Below, one piece after another: positions 1-13,054 of a stretch of DNA of 64,000 nt. The first letter of the stretch is position 1. The number at the start of each line of letters is the position of its first letter. The notes under the pieces are model-generated. The model saw only the letters and a list, made by a program, of their open reading frames with translations, had not been told where the DNA came from and made no database searches. Source of the stretch: Spizellomyces sp. 'palustris' (lineage: Eukaryota > Chytridiomycota > Chytridiomycetes > Spizellomycetales > Spizellomycetaceae); the NCBI GenBank assembly GCA_006535965.1, contig QEAR01000008.1, positions 330,555 to 394,554 on the forward strand. The letters are read 5' to 3'. The translations under genes were made by a program, and so were the position numbers.

Positions 1-3000
1 AGGAAGTGAATGCAGTGCTCTCTGGCGCTGATCCTAATATAGCTAACGTTGGAACGCTGGTTTTGAGGAGACGCGAGCAACAGAACCATCAACTCGTTTC
101 TTTCATTGCGCTGGGAAATGAAAGTGGCGATTGCAAGATAATTAACGGCGAGTTGCATGGGAAGATATTAGAGAATGCGAAGGACGCAGCCGCACGAAAG
201 CTGCCAGCATACATGGTCCCGGCACACATTCTCTTAATCAATACGATACCTTTGGGCAAGACTGATAAGGTGGACCGCAAAGTCTTAGCTACCCTTTACA
301 CGGACATCCCCTCGGATGTTCTGGATTCATGGGGAAGCCAGGACGCGGCCGATGGAATCTGGTCCGACGAGGAGAGTCGCATCAGGGACGCTTTGGGAGA
401 GATAGCAAATGTGCCTTCAAATGCGATCAGTCGTCATGCTTCCATTTTCCAGTTGGGGCTTGATTCAATCAGCGTCATTCGTTTGTCCTCTTTGTTACGA
501 CCCCACAACATTACATTGACAGTGTCTGAAATCATGGGGAACCCGTCTATAGCACGTATCTCTCACCATTTAAAGCATCGTCATAACGGAATGGAATCAA
601 TACGGCGCGATATTGCTCAAGCGAAAAACTTGATCGCAGACTTTGAGAAGCGACTCAAGCCTGGGCTATTGTCGACACAGGAGCAGAGCGATACGATCAT
701 TTCTATTTACCCATGTACCCCGCTTCAGGAAGGAATGTTGGCTGGAACATCGAAATCGGATGGCTTGTATATCAACCACTTCGTGTTTGAGCTGGAAGAG
801 CACACCAACTCGGAACGCTTATTGGAAGCCTGGCGAAACGTCGTGGAGCAAAACGACATTTTTCGCACCAGCTTTCATCTCACCAATGATGAAACCTTCA
901 TATATGCCCAGGTCGTTAATGAAAAGGTTTGGATGCCCGTGAGGAACATGCAAATTCAGCACTGCGGAGATTTTCCCGCCGCGTTAGATGATCATATTAA
1001 ATGCAGCACAGCGACGATAGGAGATTTGCGCCGACCTCCACTTGGTTTTGCCCTCGTACGAAGTCCATTTAAAGCCTGGCTCATCGTTTCCATGCATCAT
1101 GCTCTCTTCGATGGCTGGAGCTTCTCTCTTACCCTCACGGATGTCCAGGCGCATTATCGCGGAATACCCCCGCCTTTGCGACCTCAATTTCGCTCATTCG
1201 TGGAGTGCACAGTGGGGCAGGTTGAGGACGACTCTAAGGTGTTCTGGCAGGAAAGGCTAGGCCGGGCAAATATATCGGAATTTCCAGATAACCTTCATGG
1301 GAAAACGTTCCAAACGCACGACGCAAGTACACCTCACGTAGTGGAGATCCCTTCAGAAATTTCGTACGGCGAAGTGGCGACACATTGTCGCCAGATGGAA
1401 GTCAGTGTTCAATCAGTAGGACAAGCGGCCTGGGCCCTCCTTCTGGCTGCGTATCTTGGCGAGAAGGACGTTATATTTGGCCACATTGTCTCCGGCAGAT
1501 CAATTCCTGGCGCTGCGGCTGTCATTGGCCCAACATTGAACACCATTCCATGTCGCGTACAAGTGGATGAGCATGCATCGAACCTGGACCTTGTTCGCCA
1601 TGTACATCAATTCAACATTGAAGCCATCCCTTATTACCATACAAGCCTGCGGACTATCATGAACTCATTGGGAAGAAACCAAGATGCCAAACCATTGTTT
1701 GATACTATCTTCCTGTTCCAGCAATCGCACCAGGACGCGCATACCGACGAAACTCCCTTGTGGAAAGAAATAGCCGGTCGGGCAGACGTTGATGTAAGTA
1801 GCTTTCATCCGGTCTATAGGCACATGATTGACTGCTAATCAAAGGCCGTAGTATGCAGTTAGCATCGAGTTAGAACCTAACGATGACGTCTTAGTGCTCC
1901 GCGCGGCATGCAGGCCCAGCCTGATGCCCGAGGATCAGCTGCACCTACTCTTACGCCAACTGGATATGATTCTCAGGCATATCATCCAGGAGCCGTACGG
2001 AAAGATTAGCGATTTTGGAACACCGCCGCTCGATCTCATGTCTATTCAGCTGCGAAAGATCCCCGACTCACTGGTCCAGAAAAAGAGAGGATTCTGTCCG
2101 CGGAACTTACTGAGAAGAAGTCGTACCATCGATGCGATGCATCAATTCATCGAGAACCACGCAGCCGCGTCACCGCATCGAATATGCTTGGAATTCGCTT
2201 CGTCGATCTCGAAATTTGAAAACCATAGTTGGACCTACCGTGAGTTCAATTCCAAAGCGAACAAGCTCGCGCGTTTTTTGCGCAACCGTGGCGTTACCCG
2301 CAACATGTTGGTACCGATTTGCCTCAAGCAGTCTCCTTGGATGTATCTGGCCATCATAGCTGTTTTGAAGACTGGTGCTGGGTATGTGCCCGTCGATCCG
2401 CAAGCACCCGCAAAACGGAAGACATATATATTCTCGGATGTAAACGCGCGTTTCGTTCTTACTTCCCCAGACATTGCAGATATTATGGAGGAGTTTGAAG
2501 AGGGGACATCGAGGCAATATATCTGTTTTGATGATTCTATCGAGAGTAGTCTAAAGAATCTATCAAGTGCGAACCTGCCTAACAAGGTTACCCGAAATGA
2601 CCTCGCGTACGTCATCTACACCTCGGGGACAACGGGGTTGCCCAAAGGCGTCATGATCGAGCACGGCAGCGCTGTAGTTGCAATCGAATCTTTCCAACGA
2701 CTAATTCCAGCTGGCCAGCACGCGCGGTTCCTTCAGTTTGCCTCATTTACATTTGACGTATCGGTTTTCGAGATGTTCTTCACATGGAGTATGGGACTTA
2801 CTCTAGTAACAGCGCCGCGGGATGTACTGTTGGCTGATTTAGAGTTGGCCATGCGTGTGCTCAACGTCACACACGCAGATCTGACTCCAACGGTGGCCAC
2901 ATTAATTCAACGCAGTTCTGTACCATCGATTGAGCTTCTGGTGACAGGAGGAGAAGCCTTGAGCCAGCAGGTGCTTGATGACTGGGCTGGTAATTTGTAT

Positions 3001-6000
3001 AATGCATATGGCCCTACTGAGGCCACGATCGGGTGCGTGCTGAGGCCAAGAGTCTCAGCCGAGATCCGCCCAACCAACATAGGGCATGTATTCGACTCGT
3101 GCTCTGCCTTCGTCTTATCAGAGGATTTGAATTTTATACCGCGCGGTGGTGTTGGTGAGCTATGTATCGGGGGACCGCAGGTTGCTCGAGGTTACTTAAA
3201 ACGACCGGATCTGACAGCGGAACGGTTCGTTTATTTGCCCTTGGCGAAAGAGAGGATTTACAAAACCGGGGATTTCGTTAGAATGTTAGCCGATGGCTCC
3301 ATTGAGTTTTTAGGACGACAGGATGATCAAGTGAAGCTCAACGGATTGCGTATAGAATTAGGCGAGATCAACTCTATTATGTGCAAAGCGCATTCCGACA
3401 TCAAGGACGTGGTCACACTTGTGCTCAAGCACCCGCAACTGCAAAGGGAGCAGTTAGTCACCTTTGTCGTCTTGAAGAGTGACTATCGGACCGCGGTGGA
3501 GCCTAAAATTATTGGTTCACTTGCAACATCTACAATCTTGAAGGTAGCACTCAAAGCTGCTAGGCGGGCACTACCGCTCTACATGGTTCCGGCTCATGTC
3601 TTTTTGACAAGCCTGATTCCGCTCGGAAACACAGGTAATGGAACCTTCTTGAAATTGGATGAGAGAAAGTCTCGCAGCTAACACCCCCCGGTTTCTTGCT
3701 ACAGGAAAAGCGGATCGTAAAGCTCTCTCGTATCTGTTCTATGATTTGGATGCAAATTCACTTCAAGCGATGCAGTTGCCGGACATCGATCGTCCTTGGA
3801 GCGAACTTGCAAGGGAGATCCGTCGCTGTCTTGCACAGGTCGCACGCGTACCAGTGGAAATAATTGGACAAGACTCGTCCGTTTTCCAGCTCGGCCTAGA
3901 CTCGATTAGCGCGATTCGTCTGTCAGCAGAGCTGAAAAAAAGCGGTCTGAACATTGGCGTATCTGAAATCATGCGATATTCAACAATTGCTCTAATGGAG
4001 TCGCATGTGCAAGATAGCCGTGGCAAACACCAAGAAAACGTCCAGTTGAGGAGGGAACGCGAAGCGTTTTTGAACAAGTTTGTCGAGTGCCACCAACACG
4101 AACTCGATGTTGATCCCAATGATGTTGTCGCAATCTATCCATGTACGCCGTTACAAGAAGCCATGCTAGTTGAAACCCTAAAGTCCACCAAACGCCCTTA
4201 TATCAATCATATTCCGTTTGATCTGCATCCAAGTGTGGACGTGAAACAGCTAGTTGATGCATGGCAGGCAGTCGTTGCTGCGAATGATGTTCTCCGTACA
4301 AGCTTTCACCCTGTCGAAGATGATAGGTACGGTTATGCCCAAGTTGTCCAACAGGACAGCACGGTTCATCTGATGGAGCGACACCTGGAGCACGACGACG
4401 ATCTTCAAACCGTTATTAAGGAGCAGACTGACATGATATTTGAAAATGTGCGAGATCTACGACGACCACCGTTGGGCTTTGCTATATTACAGGGACCGAT
4501 TGGTACCTGTTTTTTGCTTTCCATTCACCACGCTCTATACGATGGCTGGAGCTTACCGCTGATGTTACAAGACGTTGGGCGCAAGTACAGAGGAGACAGA
4601 CTTCCAGACCGACCCCAATTTGTCACCCTTGTCAAAAGTATTCTGGCGGAGTCTGAAGAAGACTCTAAACGGCATTGGCTAGCGCTGTTGGATGATTGTC
4701 GTCCGTCTATATTTCCCACCACCTTTTACGGGACCCATGCACCCTCTGAGTCTGATGTATCTTTTTTTGCGTCGAGAGTGTGTGGCGTGGACGCTACCGA
4801 CATATCAAAATCCTGCCAGAAGTTGGGTGTTAGCATGCAAGCTGTCGGACAGGCAGCGTGGGGACTTCTCCTTGCTGCCTATCTAGGCGAAGATGATGTG
4901 GTTTTCGGTCACGTTGTATCTGGACGATCCGTACAAATGGACGATGTTGGCGATGTCATTGGCCCTGCGTTCAACACAATACCAACCCGTGTAAAGCTCG
5001 CGCAGTGTCGGACGTACGCAGACCTCCTGCGTGCGATTCACGCCGCAAATGTTTCGGCAGTCCCTTTCCAACACACCCCGTTGAGATCCATTGCTAGGTG
5101 GACAAACCAGTCAGCATATGGTTGGTCCTTATTTGACACTATTTTCTTGTTTCAAAAGACCGAAGATATTTCAGGAGGTGGTGAACCATTGTGGGACATT
5201 GCCGAAGGCCATGCAGAAGTGAATGTAAGAAGTCTTGGTGCTGTTCAGTTGGTCATGTACTAAACTGATGTTTTCCACAGCATGCGGTCAGTATTGAGAT
5301 GGAGCCCACCGGCAATGTTCTCTACCTTCGCGCATCCTGCCAGGCTAGAGTCATGCCTCATTCCCATTTGCCGATGCTCGTAGAGCAGCTTGAGCGGATT
5401 ATTCAGCGAATAATAACGTGTCCGGAAGAAAACGTTAGAAGCTACGGTATGAAAAGCACCTCACATCTGGCATCAGTGCATGAACAAAAGCGCAAGGTGA
5501 AAACCTCATGCATAACTACCCTGCACGGTTTCCTTGAACACAATGCATCTCGTCTTGCCGCCCATCCCGCTCTCGAGTTTAGCACTGCTGTTCTAGCCGA
5601 TAACTCCGATACTACCATTTTCACATATGCTGAATTAAATCGCAAGAGCAATCAACTGGCGCACTACTTTATAAGTAGAGGAGTAACGGCCAACACCTAT
5701 CTACCCATCTGCCTCGAGAAAGGGATATGGATGTATTTGTCGCTCCTTGCTGTCTTGAAAACGGGCGCGGCATACGTCCCCACGGCGCCGGAGATCCCTC
5801 CTGAAAGAAAGGAATACATTTTCAAGGACGTAAATGCTCAATTCGTGGTCGCCACCGAGTCAGTGTCAACAGAGATTATGTGCGGCAGTCCGGGGGTGAC
5901 AGTGCTTGTCGTCGATGATCGTATGACAGAGATTCTACGAGATTTTCCTGACGCGAATCCTGCTGTTCCCGTCTCACTATCCGACCCTGCGTACGTCATC

Positions 6001-9000
6001 TACACATCTGGAACCACTGGTGTTCCTAAAGGAGTGGTTATTCAGCACGACAGCGCAATTGAGGCATTTACTTCATTCCAAGAACTCATTCCTTGGAACC
6101 CTACATCGCGGTTCCTTCAGTTTGCGTCTTTCACGTTTGACGTATCAATTTTTGAGATGTTCTTTGCTTGGAGTACCGGCATCACATTGGTTTCAGCGCC
6201 AAAAGACTATTTGCTGGCTGACTTGGAGCATGCGATGTATAAATTGAGAGTAACGCATGCAGACTTAACGCCAACAGTAGCTACGATGATCAGACCTGAC
6301 AACGTTGCTCTTGATATGCTCGTAACTGGTGGCGAAGCGTTAACGCGACAGGTCTTGGATGATTGGGCTGGGAAGGGCATCTTATACAATGCTTATGGAC
6401 CAACGGAAGCAACTATTGGATGCACCCTGCAAAAAGTCGATCCTGATACGAGTCCATTGAATATTGGCATGCCGTTTGATTCCTGCTCCGCCTACGTATT
6501 GAACGGGCCCGAAATCCTTCCCCGCGGGGCCATTGGAGAACTCTGCATAGGTGGACCTCAAGTAGCTATGGAGTACCTCAATAATCCAGATCTCACCTCT
6601 GAAAAGTTTGCCATCCTGCCCGCAACCAACGAACGCATTTACCGGACTGGGGATTATGTGCGTATGCTTGCCGATGGATCCATCCAATTTTTGGGGCGGC
6701 AGGATGAACAAGTCAAAATGAACGGTCTCAGGATTGAATTAGCGGAGATCAGTTCTGTTTTAGCAAAAGCCGACGCCATGTCAATTTGCGACGTGGTTAC
6801 GATGGTCTTAAAACATCCAGCTCAGGAAAGGGATCAGCTAGTGGCATTTATGAGCTTACTTCCGGGAAGGGATGAGACGGAGAGTCTGCTCGCTGAAGAA
6901 TGTAAAATTATCGGTTCGGCGTTCGAGTCCCCAGTGTTGAAGACAGCGATGGAGATAGCTGCTCGAAAGCTTCCCATTTATATGGTTCCGGGGCTAATTT
7001 TCTTGGTGAACAAAATCCCCCTTGGGAGTACCGGTAAGAACAATCGCACAGACTGCTGAGTCCTGGCGCATAACTAACCTCATCAATACAGGCAAGGCGG
7101 ATCGGAAAACGTTAGCACAAATATATCAAGGATTAGACATCACCTACCTGCGGTCTGCGGGCGCCAACGAAGATCCGGATGATAATTGGACCCAAACGGA
7201 ACAAGTGATTCGGCAATGTCTCTCGGAGGTATCAGGGGCTCCTTTGCAATCTATCAGCCGTCATAATACGTCCATTTTTCAACTTGGACTTGACTCCATC
7301 AGCTCCGTTAAATTATCTTCAAAGCTCAAGAGCCATGGCATCGTAGTACCTGTACCCGACATTATGAGATTCCCCACCGTAGCTCGACTATCGAGCCGCC
7401 TGCTGGAAATTAACGCTGATGTGGAAAAGGAGCATGTGGAAATGGCCCAAGCTGCCACCCGTGAGAAGATTCTTGTGGACTTTGACGCAAAGTTCAGGCC
7501 TGTTGTTCAGGAAGAATGTGGCTTGGAGGATTGCGCTGTGGCTGCTGTCTACCCTTGCAGCCCGTTACAGGAAGGCATGATTGTCGAGACCTTGAAATCC
7601 GAAGGGATGCATTATTTGAACCACGCCATTTTTGAGCTCAAATCGACGGTGGATGTGCAGAGGCTGTTGAATGCATGGAAGTCTGTCATTCGAGCCAACG
7701 ACATCCTCAGAACAGGTTTCTATCCCGTTGACAGTCCTTTATGCGGCTACGCTCAGGTTGTTCTCTTGAAATCCAAGATGCAACTTACCCTTGAGCATCT
7801 CTCCACGAATGACCAGCTGCGACCTGCGTGTGAAAAGCACATCCAAAATATAACTCATTCAATGCTCGATTTACGCCAGCCACCAATTGCTTGTGCAGTG
7901 CTTCATGCTCCCCAGCAGAATTGGCTTGTCGTGACGCTTCACCATGCGTTGTACGATGGTTGGAGCTTGCCTTTGATATTAGACGATGTTCGAGAAGCGT
8001 ACATGGGTCTGGAGCTTACAAGGGTGCGACCACAATTCAAGGAACTTCTGAAGTATATCTTGATGGATTCTCAAGTGGATGCTCAAAAACACTGGAGTAA
8101 TGTCCTTAGGGGCTTTGCGCCAACGGTGTTTCCAGATACCGTGCACGGTACGACATATATACCCGGATCATCCAAGACCTCCACCCATTTCGAATCAAGG
8201 ACAACTGAATTGAAGGTTGAAGAAGTTGCGGTCGCGTGCCAGACACTAAATGTCAGCATGCAGGCATTTGGGCAAGCGGCCTGGGGTCTGCTCCTGGCTG
8301 CCTACACCGGCGAAGCTGATGTCATATTCGGGCGAGTGATTTCTGGTCGCTCCATCCCGCTTGATGGAGCCAATGATATTATTGGGCCGTCCTTCAATAC
8401 GATCCCCTGTCGCGTTCAAACTGAAAACGTCTCCAATGCAGAGTTGGTCACGGCTGTCCACAAGGCAAATATTGATGCCATTCCTTATCAGCACACTCCC
8501 TTGTCGTGGATTCTAAAATCGACAGAGAAGAATCGTGACGGTCTGCCGCTGTTTGGAACACTGTTTTTGTTCCAAGTCGGATCTGGTGAAGATGAAAATG
8601 ACGATCACCCTCTCTGGACAACCATTGGAGGAGAGGCAGAAGTGAATGTGAGTTAATTAAGGTTACTTCAGTTAAATTCAACCCCTTCAACGAGCCGTGC
8701 TCAACTGTTACCAGTATGATGTTACCTTAGAAATTGAGCCAACGGGCCCCAATTTTGCTGTCAGAGCTACCTGCAAAAAATCTATCATGCCGACGTCCCA
8801 TCTCTCCGCTCTTCTAATGCAGTTCGAACACATCCTCGCGAACCTTATCCGAAATCCGAATCGCCACCTCTTGCCGTTATCCGATCCATTGCCTGACAGA
8901 ATGATGTCCATCATACGGCAGACTCGCGACGCCAACGTTACTGGCATGTTCACCGAAGAACCACTTTATCTGCATACATGGGTAGAACGTAATGCCCGAT

Positions 9001-12000
9001 TGCAGCCCGATGCGATGGCGTTGCAATTTGCGAGGGGCTCGTCGCCAACGCACAGTTCAGAAATTGAGACAGTTACATACGATATGCTCAATCGGAAATC
9101 CAATCGTATAGCGCATCTCTTGATTTCTCGCGGAATTCGTCCCGAAACAATGGTCCCGCTTAGTATGGACCGGTCTCCTTGGTATGTGCTATTTTGAGTT
9201 TCGTATTCGAGGTAAAAAGTCTTACGTTTTCCTTGCCTATAGGATGTACATATGCATACTTGGGGTACTCAAAGCTGGAGCAGCGTACGTTCCCATGGAT
9301 CCCGAAGCCCCACCCGAAAGGAAACGGTTCATGATCTCTGATGTTGGAGCAACAATTGTCCTCACAACTGCAAGTGATGCGATGAACCTCAGGACTTGTT
9401 GTCCGGATGAGATACAAGTCCTCTGTGTTGATGAGTTGGACGATCTCATCTCAACATACCCAGACACAAACCCACATGTTGAGGAGTTCCCTCGGTCGAC
9501 GCTCGCATACCTGATTTACACTTCAGGCACCACCGGGACGCCAAAGGGCGTACTGATTGAACACCACTCTGTGGTCGAGGCCATTCTCTCTTTCCAAGAA
9601 CTTATACCGATGAGTGGCACTTCCCAGGCACGATTCCTCCAGTTCGCTTCATACACGTTTGACGTGTCGGTTTTCGAAATGTTCTATACGTGGAGCATGG
9701 GAATGGTAGTTGTGAGCGCACCAAAGGACGTCCTGCTTACCGATTTAGACAACGCAATCCACATCCTCGGTGCCACCCACGCAGATTTGACCCCAACGGT
9801 AGCGGCAATGGTGAGGCGGGAGAATGTACCAAGCTTGAAGGTGTTGGTGACGGGAGGCGAGTCTCTAACCCAGCATGTAGTTGATGCGTGGACTGGAGAT
9901 GGGGTCACACTAATCAATGCTTACGGACCGACCGAAGCCACGATTGGCTGTACCATGTTTGTGGGAGTCGAGTCCACGACCCATCGCAACAATATCGGAC
10001 AAGTGTGGCCGTCTTGCTCGGCCTACGTTGTCTCCCCATCACACGATCTGCTTCCGCGCGGTGCGGTTGGGGAATTATGTGTCGGTGGTCCACAGGTTGC
10101 CCGAGGATACCTCAACCGGCCCGATCTCACGTCTTCAAAGTTCATCCAGCTGCCTGCCGGCGGGGAGAGAGTATACTGCACCGGCGATATTGTGCGCTTA
10201 CTTCCGGACGGATGCGTACAGTTTTTGGGACGGCGGGATGATCAAGTTAAACTAAATGGATTGCGCATTGAACTGGGCGAAATCAATGCGGTAATTACAA
10301 AATCGGATCCTTCTATAACGGACACCATTACAATGGTAGTGAGACATCCGAAACAAGTTCGAGATCAGATCGTTTCCTTTGTCGGATACGACAGGGATGC
10401 TAGGTACTCCCAGAGAGACAAACTCGAGAACGTGCTGCTGAAAGATGACGATGGAACTGTTACCAAACTTATTTCAGCTGCGTTACACGCGGCACGTCGT
10501 CATCTGCCGGCTTACATGGTTCCATCTCTCATCGTTCCACTGACTAGTCTGCCGCGAGGGGCAACTAATAAAGTGGACTCGGCCGCCCTTGCACGAATGT
10601 TCAAAAGTCTCGATTTCAAACTGGTCGCCAGTCTTACCAAGCAGATGGAAGATAGCGACGGCGGCATTTCAGGGGAGCTTACCGAAACAACTTGGACAGA
10701 CTTGGAGAGCGCCATCCGGAGTGTTCTGGCTGAAGTTTCCGCACTCTCTCTGGACGAAATTACGTTGCGAGCCTCAATTTATCATCTTGGATTAGACTCT
10801 ATCAGTGCGATTCGCGTATCGTCCAAGCTTCGTGGATTGGGTATCCACATCAGCGTTGGAGAAATACTTCGCCAAAAGACCATTAAGAACATTGCGGACT
10901 TTTTGATTGAAAGAGACAGACTTTCCGAACACGAACATCAACCTGGTACTACGCGGTTGATGGCGCGAGAACTCGTCAAAAACTGGATTGGAGAAGATTT
11001 CCTCAGTATTGACCTTCCGAACCGGTTAGCCTCATCAACGCCTCCCGTTGCAGGCGTATATCCAGCGACCGCCGGTCAAGTCTTCACCCTTTCCTCCTGG
11101 CATATGTCCCAAGGACGATACTTTATGCCATCCTTCATCTTCATATCGCACGATTCTATTGATGTACGTCAGCTCGAAGAAGCGTGGGTTGCACTCTTGA
11201 AGCGTCATGAGATCCTGCGCACCGGTTTCCTTTCCACATCCTCACAAACCGCACCCTTTGTGCAAATTGTATTTGCTGATCCAGTCGTAAACTGGTCTTG
11301 CAAAGTATTTGACACACCATTCGAGGAGAATAGCGTCAAAGAGCGTGTGGAGCACGAAAAAATGCAACCCGCAGTGGTTTCTTCACCTCCTGTACGCCTT
11401 CATTGCATGGCATTTCAGGATCGTGCGGCTTTAGTGCTCACCATCCACCACGCACTGTATGACGGATGGAGCGTTCCGCTCCTTCTTTCAGATCTTTCGA
11501 CCCTTTACCGCATGCAGCCATTGGCGGAACATAGTGTACGTTGGTCCGACTACCTTGAGCACGCTTTCGAGGCACGTCAATCAATGGAGAATAGCCCTCA
11601 GCAAGAATATTGGCGCAAAATGCTGGATGAGACAGGGACGGCCTTCTTTCCACACTTGAACGCTTCGTCCCCAAATCCGACAGACACTGCTCTTTACATG
11701 CCCGTTGCCATTCCTAATGCTGCGAAATATACGTCAGCGTGCCAGCGGAAAGGAATCACCCTTCATTCCCTATTCCTTGCCGCCTGGGGACAACTTCAAG
11801 CCAAATACACTAATACCAACCACGCGTTATTCGGACTTTACCATTCCGGACGCTCCATTGGTATTAGCGACGTCGATACTCTCCGTGGTCCCTGCGTGAA
11901 CGTCCTTCCCTTCCAAATCCGGAATGCAAGAACATTGAGTGTGCTGGAATGCGCCAAAAATGCGCAGGACGAGTTGGCAAAGCAGAATGAAGCAGTGCCT

Positions 12001-12506
12001 TGCGTGTCGATGCATGATGTTCAAGTATGGAGCGGTTATCAAGACCAGCCAATCGTCAATGTATTTGTCAACTTTTTGGTGTTCCAAAATGCTGGAAATG
12101 ATGGCGATGATGCGAAAGTGGAACTTTTCAAGGCATTTCGGGTAAGGCTTCCTGTGATATAGGGTCACTCTACCAATGCACTGTGTATTTAATCTATTTC
12201 AACTCACTCTTACCAGATGCGAGACTGGGAGACACAAAGTGCGCCAATACCAGTCTCTCACGAAACGGGACTCGACGGGTGCCTTGCAGCCCCTCTTCAG
12301 GTTAGTTTTTTCATTTGCTCAATCTTTCCGTGCGATAACCGCCAATCATTTACTTTTCACCACAGAATGATATTGATTTGGAAGTCGCTGTTCAAAATGA
12401 TGTCATCAGTCTAGGTCTATATTGTCCATCGCAAGTCATGTCTATGGATCAGGCGGGAAGCGTAGTGAGACAGTTATGCGATAGTGTTATAAATGCGTTA
12501 GATTAG
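1..12506 (+). CDS. Multimodular nonribosomal peptide synthetase, 5' end outside the window
   Basis: About 3,997 residues lie in the window; the reading frame is already open at base 3. Nine exons are joined by introns 1794-1851, 3635-3704, 5225-5280, 7034-7091, 8648-8714, 9182-9242, 12142-12216 and 12301-12365; the stop is at 12504. Domain order (approximate bases): end of A1 (3-300), T1 (385-560), C1 (690-1980); A2 (2110-3760), T2, C2 (4125-5440); A3 (5515-7130), T3, C3 (7540-8860); A4 (8960-10620), T4, C4 (11040-12503). Each T domain has LGLDSI, the serine that carries phosphopantetheine. Each C domain has an intact HHxxxDG site (HHALFDG or HHALYDG). A2, A3 and A4 have SGTTG and AYGPTEATIG, and all give pocket code D V F D V G A I G K. 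There is no thioesterase; ending in a C domain is usual for fungal enzymes that release by cyclisation or condensation. Siderophore synthesis is an inference. Confidence 0.93.
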
Positions 12507-13054
12507 ATCCTGAATAGCTCCAAGTTGGATATCTTGGAAGACGCGATGTAGAATAGAGAGTATTTTCATGAACATATCAGTATCTCTTTCGTGTTTTTTG
12601 CAGATGCCTTATTGACGCCTCGCTAACACTTTGGCAATGCAATGCAAGTCAAGATCCAAACAGACCTGGCCTTCACATCTTTGCAGGAAAACCGGCTACT
12701 TTTGGTTCTTCAAAAGCTACAGTGCTGGGGTGCGTCACCAATAAGCCATCCATTTTAAGAGAAGATTTTGTCACATCTAGGATGACCAGCATCTATTCAT
12801 GGACGATTAGAAACACTTACAGGATCTATCTGGCAAACGTGCTGTTCGCCACCTTTCACATCCAGATTGATAAAACATCCTGCTTCCCCATTCCATTAAC
12901 GATCTAAAACACTATTACATTCTGGTAAAATGTGGCCGATTTAACTCTGCATGAACCGTCCGTTGCGTCTCTCCAAACGCAACTCTGTCTACATTCCTCG
13001 AACCCAGCGAGAAAGAGAATAAATTAAACAAGGGGTAGTTGGACTTGAGCACCA
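12507..13054. other. Convergent intergenic spacer, no gene seen
   Basis: This 548-bp spacer separates the stop codons of the NRPS and the proline-rich protein gene, so it should hold the two 3' UTRs. Only short chance open frames are present, and no repeat or RNA gene is recognised. Confidence 0.5.
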
